A stretch of 11,733 bases of DNA from assembly GCA_043721435.1 (NCBI GenBank), contig JAYSQR010000014.1, positions 1-11,733 on the forward strand, written 5' to 3'. The translations under genes and the position numbers were made by a program. Of this stretch, positions 1-4,852 are shown in pieces. Under the pieces are notes generated by a model that made no database searches, had not been told where the DNA came from, and worked only from the letters and a program-made list of their open reading frames with translations. Source of the stretch: VFJL01 sp043721435. GTDB taxonomy: Bacteria > Pseudomonadota > Gammaproteobacteria > Burkholderiales > Nitrosomonadaceae. Every line of letters starts with the position of its first letter. Position 1 is the first letter of the stretch.

Positions 1-53
1 AAGTCGACCGGCAGAAGTTTTAAGCCTTTGTGTATCGGTTTGAATCGCGCCAT
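1..53 (-). CDS. Transposase N-terminus, probable IS1182 family (partial, runs off left edge)
   Basis: The minus strand reads ATG at 53 and stays open to the window edge, giving 17 residues: MARFKPIHKGLKLLPVD. From memory, IS1182-type DDE transposases commonly open with the pattern MARFKP-x-x-KGLKLLPVDF, so I read this as the start of such a transposase. It points the same way as the integron cassettes and begins 85 bp beyond the last visible attC site. The stretch 54-138 holds no gene and probably contains the insertion sequence's terminal inverted repeat plus a leader. The other IS end is outside the window, so the terminus cannot be defined. The identification rests on a short N-terminal match only. 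Confidence 0.6.
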   Translation of the reverse strand, partial: MARFKPIHKGLKLLPVD

Positions 54-138
54 ATCGCATCCACTTTAGTTTTATTTCGTAATGGAATTATGGCAGATCA
101 AGAGGTGAATTTTTAAGCGAATTTTGGTTTTTCTACAG

Positions 139-202
139 CCTCAACGTTCAAATTGAGGGGCAGGCCGCTTCTGGCCTGTCCCGCTCGAATGCAGGGTTAG
201 GG
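139..202 (-). repeat. attC recombination site of cassette 3 (64 bp)
   Basis: On the minus strand the site runs from inverse core CCCTAAC (196-202) to core GTTGAGG (139-145). Between them, CGAGCGGGACAGGCC and GGCCTGCCCCTC form a strong stem with unpaired bases on one arm, closed by the loop AGAAGC. Extrahelical bases on one strand are the feature IntI uses to recognise folded attC. The core is GTTGAGG rather than the GTTAGG seen at the other sites, and this is the site next to the probable insertion sequence. Confidence 0.85.
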
Positions 203-212
203 TGATGGACGC

Positions 213-515
213 TCATTTGGCAATATGGTTAATAGACGCGATGGCAATAGCGGTGATTGTGCTTAATGCGATAGCGATGCGCGAATTAAATAAGGCCTTG
301 CGGGCAATAGAAATGCTCTCGCGGCGAAGATCGGAATCTTTGGAGTCCAGCCATGACAAAACAATATCATGACTTTTGCTGCCCGGTACGCCGTACTCGC
401 CCTTTGCGAGTGAGTAGCGGACGGCCTTTTCATCGAGAGCGTCAAGCTCTCGATGCGTCACGCCGTCGTATACTTTGTTTGCAATCTCGGTGCGTATATC
501 GCTTTCTGCGCTCAT
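213..515 (-). CDS. Cassette 3 protein: unrecognised 100-aa protein with C-terminal membrane segment
   Basis: The protein has 100 residues and no family I can name. Residues 1-75 are hydrophilic and charged, with a helix-prone stretch around 52-76. Residues about 79-97 form one hydrophobic segment (RIAIALSTITAIAIASI) followed by a short HIAK tail, so a single-pass, tail-anchored inner-membrane protein facing the cytoplasm is likely. The ATG at 515 is chosen because the attC core just upstream supplies AGGG seven bases before it. The stop lies 10 bp before the cassette's own attC. Small proteins of this layout are frequent among integron cassettes of unknown role. It sits third from attI, so it is probably expressed less than the first cassettes unless it has its own promoter. 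Confidence 0.75.
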   Translation of the reverse strand: MSAESDIRTEIANKVYDGVTHRELDALDEKAVRYSLAKGEYGVPGSKSHDIVLSWLDSKDSDLRRESISIARKALFNSRIAIALSTITAIAIASINHIAK

Positions 516-522
516 TGAAAAA

Positions 523-609
523 CCCTAACGTAGAGCTAACCGGCGCTGCGCGGCTTTATCGCGCAGCGTCCAGCGACTGAAAGGAGCGAGGTTGAGCGCC
601 GGGTTAGGC
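523..609 (-). repeat. attC recombination site of cassette 2 (87 bp)
   Basis: Minus-strand inverse core GCCTAAC (603-609) and core GTTAGGG (523-529) enclose an imperfect palindrome. The arms pair as GGCGCTCAACC against GGTTAGCTC, with extrahelical bases. The centre is a perfect 8-bp hairpin, GCTGCGCG-loop-CGCGCAGC, at 544-566. The stop codon of the cassette 2 gene (TAA) lies inside the inverse core. Confidence 0.9.
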
Positions 610-1224
610 ATCGCGTTTCTCGATCGCTGACCGCGCAGCCTCGGGCAGTTGAGAATAGAGAGATGCAATATGTTTGGGTCTCGTGATTCGGTCTTCCACA
701 ATAAAATTTAACATGCTGAATAGATGCTGCCCCATTTCGGGTGTGTCGTTTAGGTTTATCTCACCTGGGTGCACCGCGTTATTGCCAATTACTCGGCAGT
801 AGTCGAAGGCTTGCTGCACCTGAACGGGCAACCCCTTCGATACTAGCGCCTTGATATCGGCGTTGATGTTCTCGCCTTTTTCTCCAAGTTCAACCATTAG
901 CTTTTGAATGGCAAGCCTAAGCAGCGCTACCGCTGCCCTTGGCGAGCGACTGAAAATGGATCTGGCCTCTTGATACTCTTCAACAATACTCTTTGGCATA
1001 TCTGGGTGTGGAGGTGCCACAGGTGCTTCCGCAGGAATAATCATTCTGCCGTCGTGCCAATATGAGATTTCTTGGCAGTGCTCACAAACACAGAATGTAA
1101 TGGGGGAGACATTGGCGCTGTGATAGCCAAAACAAAGAACGTTCCATGTTTGTTTGGCATAAACGCCGCAATGGATGCAGTGAAACTGCTGTTCTTTGTC
1201 TGTCGGTGGATAGTATTTAGTCAT
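604..1224 (-). CDS. Cassette 2 protein: DUF4145 domain protein with putative zinc site
   Basis: The protein has 206 residues from the ATG at 1224. The N-terminal part carries C16-x-x-C19 and C47-x-x-C50, a likely four-cysteine zinc ribbon. Residues about 85-190 contain the pattern I associate with DUF4145: EARSIFSRSPRAAVALLRLA, then NNAVHPGEI, then VEDRITRP. DUF4145 has no established biochemical activity. It occurs as a stand-alone protein and, to my knowledge, as a module in some type I restriction HsdR subunits, so a defence role is possible but only inferred. An in-frame ATG at 1254 would add ten residues, but it lies inside the attC of cassette 1, so the start internal to the cassette is preferred. 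The stop codon is within its own attC. Confidence 0.8.
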   Translation of the reverse strand: MTKYYPPTDKEQQFHCIHCGVYAKQTWNVLCFGYHSANVSPITFCVCEHCQEISYWHDGRMIIPAEAPVAPPHPDMPKSIVEEYQEARSIFSRSPRAAVALLRLAIQKLMVELGEKGENINADIKALVSKGLPVQVQQAFDYCRVIGNNAVHPGEINLNDTPEMGQHLFSMLNFIVEDRITRPKHIASLYSQLPEAARSAIEKRDA

Positions 1225-1238
1225 GACGAGTGTTGAAT

Positions 1239-1316
1239 GCCTAACGTTCGACATGAGCGGCGGGCCAAAGGGTGCGAAGCAGCCTTTGGAACGTCCGCTC
1301 GATGGAGGGGTTAGGT
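1239..1316 (-). repeat. attC recombination site of cassette 1 (78 bp)
   Basis: The minus strand shows inverse core ACCTAAC (1310-1316) and core GTTAGGC (1239-1245). The inner arms GAGCGGACG and CGCCGCTC pair with one extrahelical A, and CCAAAGG pairs with CCTTTGG around the apex. The TAA stop of the cassette 1 gene lies in the inverse core. Confidence 0.9.
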
Positions 1317-1976
1317 CTCAGCGGGACAAAGTTCGAGCAATCCACAAGGAGTTCCTTCGCCTGCCTGAATGAAGAGGCAAGATCGATGACTACTTTCCGC
1401 TTTGAGCCCCGCAGATGCCAACTGCTCGCGAACAGCGACCCGCGCGCAGTCGAGGTCGTGGTCGGAAAGAGAGATGAGATCAACCAGCACAATCAACCAA
1501 CGCCCACTTCTGAGGCGCAGCGAAAACAGATGGCGGTAGGGCAATGGACTGTGTTCTGCTGGGTCGGTTGCATACCAGTGAGTGAGGTAGAACAGGAACT
1601 GGACGGTTGACTCCGGAGGAGCTTCTGAAAGCCAGAAGACCTTCTTCTTGTCGTTTGGCTCTGGCTGCGCCCGAAGCTCGGACACTGGAACTTGTACTCG
1701 GAAGGCAAGGAGCGCTTGACCTGCCGGAGGCACATCGACTTGCCAGCGGACGATATGCCGTTCGGAGTTACTTCGTAGTGCTTTTCGGCGTACGTAAGAA
1801 TCAGTGCACGACCATTGGCACACGCCAGAGGAGTGGATGGAAACCTTGAGGTCGCTCCCAAACATCCGGCTTGTGATGTACGTTTCATCGCCCGATACCC
1901 ATGCTTTCCAGATAGTCGATCGTGGGCCCGCCCTGCTTCCGATTGCGAATCGAGCCTCGGTGCGTGGTGATGTCAC
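1311..1976 (-). CDS. Cassette 1 protein: unrecognised 221-aa protein
   Basis: This is the first cassette gene after attI and so the one expected to be best expressed from an integron promoter. I do not recognise the family with certainty. The N-terminal region (about residues 22-60) reads IWKAWVSGDETYITSR, then DLKVSIHSSG, then QWSCTD, suggesting a compact beta-rich domain. Residues 123-172 are rich in aromatic and aliphatic residues but are not a convincing membrane segment. No signal peptide and no catalytic motif are evident. The start is GTG at 1976; the next Met is only at residue 38. The attI core supplies AGG eight to ten bases upstream. The frame is open from the attI core to the attC inverse core, filling the cassette, which supports it as the real gene. 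Confidence 0.75.
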   Translation of the reverse strand: MTSPRTEARFAIGSRAGPRSTIWKAWVSGDETYITSRMFGSDLKVSIHSSGVCQWSCTDSYVRRKALRSNSERHIVRWQVDVPPAGQALLAFRVQVPVSELRAQPEPNDKKKVFWLSEAPPESTVQFLFYLTHWYATDPAEHSPLPYRHLFSLRLRSGRWLIVLVDLISLSDHDLDCARVAVREQLASAGLKAESSHRSCLFIQAGEGTPCGLLELCPAET

Positions 1977-2008
1977 CTATGGGACCTAACGTAATATATA
2001 CGACATCA

Positions 2009-2037
2009 ATTATCCAATAATCCACCGCATGTGTCGC
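2009..2037 (-). promoter_or_regulatory. Candidate cassette promoter Pc
   Basis: The minus strand has GCGACA (2032-2037), a 17-base spacer and GATAAT (2009-2014). This matches the sigma-70 -35 at 4 of 6 and the -10 at 5 of 6. It would start transcription around 2002 and drive cassette 1 through attI. In class 1 integrons Pc lies inside intI, so another promoter further upstream is possible. Confidence 0.35.
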
Positions 2038-2047
2038 ATAATCTCAA

Positions 2048-2076
2048 TTGAAATAGACTATCTTATTGCCTAGACT
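2048..2076 (+). promoter_or_regulatory. Candidate intI promoter
   Basis: TTGAAA (2048-2053), a 17-base spacer and TAGACT (2071-2076) give 5 of 6 and 4 of 6 matches to sigma-70 consensus. Transcription would begin near 2083, about 23 bases before the intI ATG. No LexA operator was found overlapping it. Confidence 0.45.
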
Positions 2077-2105
2077 GATCAAAGGGTAAAGCAAAAGGAC
2101 GGGTC

Positions 2106-3098
2106 ATGCAAACAAATGCGACATCAGCGCCAGGCAGGAAATTACTGGATCAGGTGCGCGACAAGATACGTTTCAAACACTATAGCTTAAGCACGGAAAA
2201 TACCTATGTATCCTGGATCAAACAGTACATTTTGTTTAACGGCAAGCGTTATCCGGCAGAAATGGGCGCGGCTGAGGTGGAGGCATTTTTAACTTATCTG
2301 GCTACCGGGCGTCATGTGTCCAGTTCTACCCAGAATCAGGCGCTGTCGGCGATCCTGTTTCTGTATCGTGAGGTGCTGGCGCTGGATTTGCCGTGGCTGG
2401 ATGGTTTTGAACGTTCTAAAAAGCCACGTCGTTTGCCGGTGGTGTTGACGCCGCTCGAGGTGCAGGCCTTGCTGCGAGAGGCGGCAGCGGCGCCGGAGCC
2501 GGTCGGGTTAATCATTAAGCTATTGTACGGCACCGGCATGCGTTTGATGGAAGCGGTACGTTTGCGGGTCAAGGATGTGGAGCTGGCGCGCAGGGAAATT
2601 ATCGTGCGCGATGGCAAGGGTGGCAAAGACCGGGTAACCATGTTGCCGGATAGCCTGGCGGAAGCGATGCGTTTGCAGCTTGCATTACGCCGCGAATGGC
2701 ATGAGCAGGATGCCGCGCTCGGCAAGGCGAATGTCTGGTTGCCGGATGCGCTGGCGGTTAAGTATCCGCATGCGGCGAAAGAGTGGGGCTGGCAATATGT
2801 GTTTGCCGCCAAAAATTATTCCATTGATCCGCGTAGCAAGGCAGAGCGCCGCCATCATGTCGAAGAAAAACAGGTGCAACGCTATGTTAAAAAAGCGGCG
2901 CTGGCGGCGGGTATCGCCAAACCGGCCTCGCCGCATACCTTGCGTCACAGCTTTGCCACCCATGTTTTACAAGCCGGTTACGATATCCGCACGGTGCAGG
3001 AGTTACTGGGGCATAGCGATGTGGCGACGACGATGATCTACACCCATGTGCTGAACAAGGGTGGGCGTGGAGTAGTCAGTCCGCTGGATGCGTTGTGA
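2106..3098 (+). CDS. intI: Integron integrase IntI (tyrosine recombinase)
   Basis: This 330-aa tyrosine recombinase inserts and excises gene cassettes by recombining attI with folded single-stranded attC sites. The N-terminal SAM-like DNA-binding domain spans about residues 12-95. The catalytic domain shows R146 (GTGMRLME), K171, H277 and R280 (PHTLRHSF), H303 (LLGHSD) and nucleophile Y312 (MIYTHV). These positions coincide with those I recall for class 1 IntI1. The IntI-specific insertion separating it from XerC/XerD lies around 209-240 (WLPDALAVKYPHAAKEWGW). The C-terminus SPLDAL is also typical. All catalytic residues are present and there is no frameshift, so the enzyme should be active. 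AAAGGA lies six bases before the ATG. The gene is oriented away from its cassettes, as in most integrons, and abuts the ubi genes. Confidence 0.96.
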   Translation: MQTNATSAPGRKLLDQVRDKIRFKHYSLSTENTYVSWIKQYILFNGKRYPAEMGAAEVEAFLTYLATGRHVSSSTQNQALSAILFLYREVLALDLPWLDGFERSKKPRRLPVVLTPLEVQALLREAAAAPEPVGLIIKLLYGTGMRLMEAVRLRVKDVELARREIIVRDGKGGKDRVTMLPDSLAEAMRLQLALRREWHEQDAALGKANVWLPDALAVKYPHAAKEWGWQYVFAAKNYSIDPRSKAERRHHVEEKQVQRYVKKAALAAGIAKPASPHTLRHSFATHVLQAGYDIRTVQELLGHSDVATTMIYTHVLNKGGRGVVSPLDAL

Positions 3099-3214
3099 TT
3101 AAGGATAAGAAGTTCACCGGGCTTGATCGCCCATTCCGGCCGGGTAGCAGGGAGAACGAGAAAAGCGCCTGTCTGTTCTGAAAAGAGATTCAGCCGCGCC
3201 AAGTTATGCGGCAT
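3038..3214 (-). pseudogene. Short minus-strand frame, probably the 5' remnant of a truncated gene
   Basis: The ATG at 3214 is preceded by AAGGAAG five bases upstream, one of the best Shine-Dalgarno matches in the window. The frame encodes 58 residues starting MPHNLARLNLFSEQ, with PEWAIKPGELLIL further on. The first 38 residues or so lie between intI and ubiC. The rest is encoded antisense to the last 61 bases of intI and looks unrelated to a natural protein end. I do not recognise the family. The likely reading is a gene, formerly divergent from ubiC, whose 3' part was replaced when the integron was acquired. A complete small protein is also possible. Confidence 0.4.
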
Positions 3215-3217
3215 AAT
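3189..3217 (+). promoter_or_regulatory. Weak candidate promoter of the ubiC operon
   Basis: CATAAT (3212-3217) is a 5 of 6 match to the -10. Seventeen bases upstream is TTCAGC, a 3 of 6 match to the -35. Transcription would begin near 3224, about 17 bases before the ubiC ATG. It lies within the putative divergent remnant gene. Confidence 0.3.
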
Positions 3218-3240
3218 TCTTCCTTTTTCATTTCGACGCG

Positions 3241-3798
3241 ATGAATGCTGCCCGGCTGGCCTGGTACCCTGCACCGTCCTCCATTTCACCGCGTGCCCGT
3301 GACTGGCTGCAGAACCGCGGTTCCCTTACCCGCCTGATTCAGCAGCGGTGCAGCAATTTTCGCGTCCAGCCGGTATCTCAGTCATTGGCGACGATATGCG
3401 GGGACGAGCTTGCCGTCATGGGTCTACGCCGCAGCGAGCTGGCGCTGGTGCGGGAGGTGTATCTGTATTGCGGCAACACGCCGGTGGTCTTTGCACATTC
3501 GGTTGTGGCCAGGAAAAATCTGCGCGGTGCATGGCGCGGATTGAGCGGCCTCGGCAACCGGTCGCTGGGTACGGTACTGTTTACCAATCCGGTGGTCAAA
3601 CGCACGCCGCTGCGATTCAAGAAACTGAATGCGGGCCACCCACTTTTCCGCCGCGCCTGCAGAGGATTGCCGGCGACGACAGCAGTGCCGTCCAGCCTAT
3701 GGGCGCGACGCTCCCTGTTCACTCTGCACGGACAGTCCATACTGGTTACCGAAGTGTTTCTTCCCGCCATTCTGGATTTAACCCAGATAATCCGTTAG
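3241..3798 (+). CDS. ubiC: Chorismate lyase UbiC
   Basis: This enzyme converts chorismate to 4-hydroxybenzoate and pyruvate, the entry to ubiquinone synthesis in the cytoplasm. The 185-aa product carries family signatures in order: WLQNRGSLT (22-30), REVYLYCGNTPVVFAHSVV (71-89, with the active-site arginine R71), LGTVLF (109-114), RTPLRF (121-126), and a C-terminal EVFLPA with the conserved glutamate E171. ATG 3241 is the only possible start after an in-frame stop at 3214-3216; no clear Shine-Dalgarno precedes it. The last residues, LTQIIR, and the stop codon come from the left end of an inserted repeat element. The native protein probably ended a few codons after EVFLPA. E. coli UbiC has 165 aa; the excess here is mostly N-terminal. 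It is first in the operon with ubiA and ubiD. Confidence 0.88.
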   Translation: MNAARLAWYPAPSSISPRARDWLQNRGSLTRLIQQRCSNFRVQPVSQSLATICGDELAVMGLRRSELALVREVYLYCGNTPVVFAHSVVARKNLRGAWRGLSGLGNRSLGTVLFTNPVVKRTPLRFKKLNAGHPLFRRACRGLPATTAVPSSLWARRSLFTLHGQSILVTEVFLPAILDLTQIIR

Positions 3799-3959
3799 GA
3801 CGCGAGATGATGGTGAGGCAGGTTGCGAGACAGTTTTGTCGGTTGAGAGAAGGCCATAGCTTGATCTATGGACGCCGAGCAAGCGGCGAAAATGGCCACA
3901 AACTGACCGCCAGCGCTTGCGTAGGCTCGGAGAGCCGCCTAATGAATTATTTGGGTTTA
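3778..3959. mobile_element. MITE-like inverted-repeat element inserted between ubiC and ubiA
   Basis: The left end TTAACCCAGATAATCCGTTAGG (3778-3799) and the right end CCTAATGAATTATTTGGG (3938-3955, continuing TTTA) are imperfect inverted repeats of about 20 bp with few mismatches. TTA occurs directly at 3778-3780 and 3957-3959, flanking ACCC...GGGT ends, a possible 3-bp target duplication. The interior (about 176 bp in all) encodes nothing convincing but folds: CAGTTTTGT (3831-3839) pairs with ACAAACTG (3898-3905), and inside that CCATAG (3854-3859) pairs with CTATGG (3866-3871). This fits a non-autonomous miniature element mobilised in trans, or an IS remnant. I cannot assign the parent IS family. 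Confidence 0.6.
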
Positions 3960-3964
3960 AGCTA

Positions 3965-4852
3965 GTGACTTTCACGCAACGCCTCGACCATTACCGCAAA
4001 CTGATGCGGCTGGACAAGCCCATCGGCATCCTGCTGCTGCTGTGGCCGACGTTATGGGGCCTGTGGCTGGCGGCTGGGGGTGTGCCCGATATAACCATTC
4101 TGGTGATATTCGTGCTGGGTACGGTGCTGATGCGTTCCGCCGGTTGCGTGATCAACGACTACGCCGACCGTAATATTGACCCGCATGTCGCGCGCACCAA
4201 GAACCGCCCGCTGGCGACCGGGGTGGTGAGCGGCAAGGAGGCACTGTTGCTGGCAGCGGGTCTGAGTCTGTGCGCGTTTCTGCTGATACTGCCGCTGAAT
4301 CGGCTCACGCTCGTGCTGGCGGTGTTTGCACTGTTCCTTGCCGCCAGCTATCCGTTTACCAAGCGCTTCTTCGCCATGCCACAAGCCTATCTTGGTGTTG
4401 CTTTCAGTTTCGGCATCCCGATGGCGTTCGCCGCGCAGACTGGCGAGCTACCATCGATCGTCTGGCTGCTGATGGCAGCGAACCTGCTGTGGGTGATTGC
4501 TTACGACACCGAGTATGCGATGGTGGATAGGGCCGACGATCTCAAGATAGGTATCAAGACCTCCGCTATCACGTTCGGGCGTTTCGATGTGGCCGGGATC
4601 ATGCTGTGCCATGCGCTTTTTCTAGGTATCATGGTCGGCATAGGGCTGATGCAGAAACTGGGCGTCGCGTATTATGCCGGTCTGGTTACTGCAGCGGGTT
4701 TGATTGCTTATCAGTATCGGCTGATTCATGAGCGCGATCCGGCATGCTGTTTCAAAGCTTTTTTACACAACAACTGGGTGGGTGCGGTGGTGTTTGCCGG
4801 CATTGCGCTCGATTATCTGATAGAGACACTCAAAAATGCCCCACTACCATGA
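3965..4852 (+). CDS. ubiA: 4-hydroxybenzoate polyprenyltransferase UbiA
   Basis: This integral inner-membrane enzyme attaches the polyprenyl chain to 4-hydroxybenzoate using a polyprenyl diphosphate and Mg2+. From GTG 3965 the product has 295 aa (E. coli UbiA 290). The first aspartate-rich motif is NDYADRNID (64-72) and the second is DTEYAMVDRADD (181-192). The opening LMRLDKPIGILLLLWPTLW is the typical family N-terminus, and about eight or nine hydrophobic segments follow. An upstream TTG at 3917 would add 16 residues encoded by the inserted element and is rejected. There is no Shine-Dalgarno near the GTG, because the sequence just upstream is the element's inverted repeat; ancestral coupling to ubiC through TAGTG explains the start. 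The stop overlaps the ubiD start as ATGA. Confidence 0.93.
   Translation: MTFTQRLDHYRKLMRLDKPIGILLLLWPTLWGLWLAAGGVPDITILVIFVLGTVLMRSAGCVINDYADRNIDPHVARTKNRPLATGVVSGKEALLLAAGLSLCAFLLILPLNRLTLVLAVFALFLAASYPFTKRFFAMPQAYLGVAFSFGIPMAFAAQTGELPSIVWLLMAANLLWVIAYDTEYAMVDRADDLKIGIKTSAITFGRFDVAGIMLCHALFLGIMVGIGLMQKLGVAYYAGLVTAAGLIAYQYRLIHERDPACCFKAFLHNNWVGAVVFAGIALDYLIETLKNAPLP

Larger units (their letters stand above)
1984..2105 (-). other. attI: attI region of the integron
   Basis: This AT-rich, non-coding stretch lies between the intI start codon and the first cassette. Its core GTTAGGT on the minus strand (1984-1990) marks the insertion point, with crossover between bases 1990 and 1989. Secondary IntI binding sites are expected within about 70 bp of the core, but I cannot place them from sequence alone. 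The region also holds the intI promoter and a candidate cassette promoter. I found no CTG-N10-CAG LexA box. Confidence 0.75.
1..3098 (-). mobile_element. Chromosomal integron: intI, attI and a leftward cassette array (left end open)
   Basis: The platform is an intact tyrosine integrase gene on the + strand, with an attI region immediately upstream of its start and cassettes reading away from it on the - strand. Taking crossover between G and TT of each GTTRRRY-type core, the complete cassettes are 1245-1989 (745 bp), 529-1244 (716 bp) and 145-528 (384 bp). Each carries one reading frame and ends in an attC with inverse core, internal dyad symmetry and core. A fourth segment starts at 144 and includes the probable IS. 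Cassettes 1 and 2 have stop codons inside their own attC inverse core, the usual compact layout. The array continues left, so the total cassette number is unknown. Confidence 0.9.

Noticed and set aside
544..566. Perfect GC hairpin as a transcription terminator between cassettes 2 and 3
   Set aside because: It has no T-run and forms the apex of the attC fold, which explains it fully.
139..1316. CRISPR-like spaced repeats
   Set aside because: The three palindromic sites differ in sequence and length and are spaced by whole genes; they are attC sites.
1493..1888. 131-codon minus-strand frame in cassette 1
   Set aside because: It lies in a different frame from the 221-codon frame that fills the cassette from core to attC; it looks like a shadow.
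3917..3964. TTG start extending UbiA by 16 residues
   Set aside because: The added residues are encoded by the inserted inverted-repeat element, and UbiA homologues begin near the GTG at 3965.
3348..3965. 205-codon plus-strand frame overlapping ubiC and the element
   Set aside because: It is in another frame across a clearly recognisable ubiC and runs through the repeat element; its composition shows no protein family signal.
4744..4848. Upstream extension of the ubiD frame starting inside ubiA
   Set aside because: The extra residues lie within ubiA and do not resemble UbiD; the ATG overlapping the ubiA stop gives the standard N-terminus.
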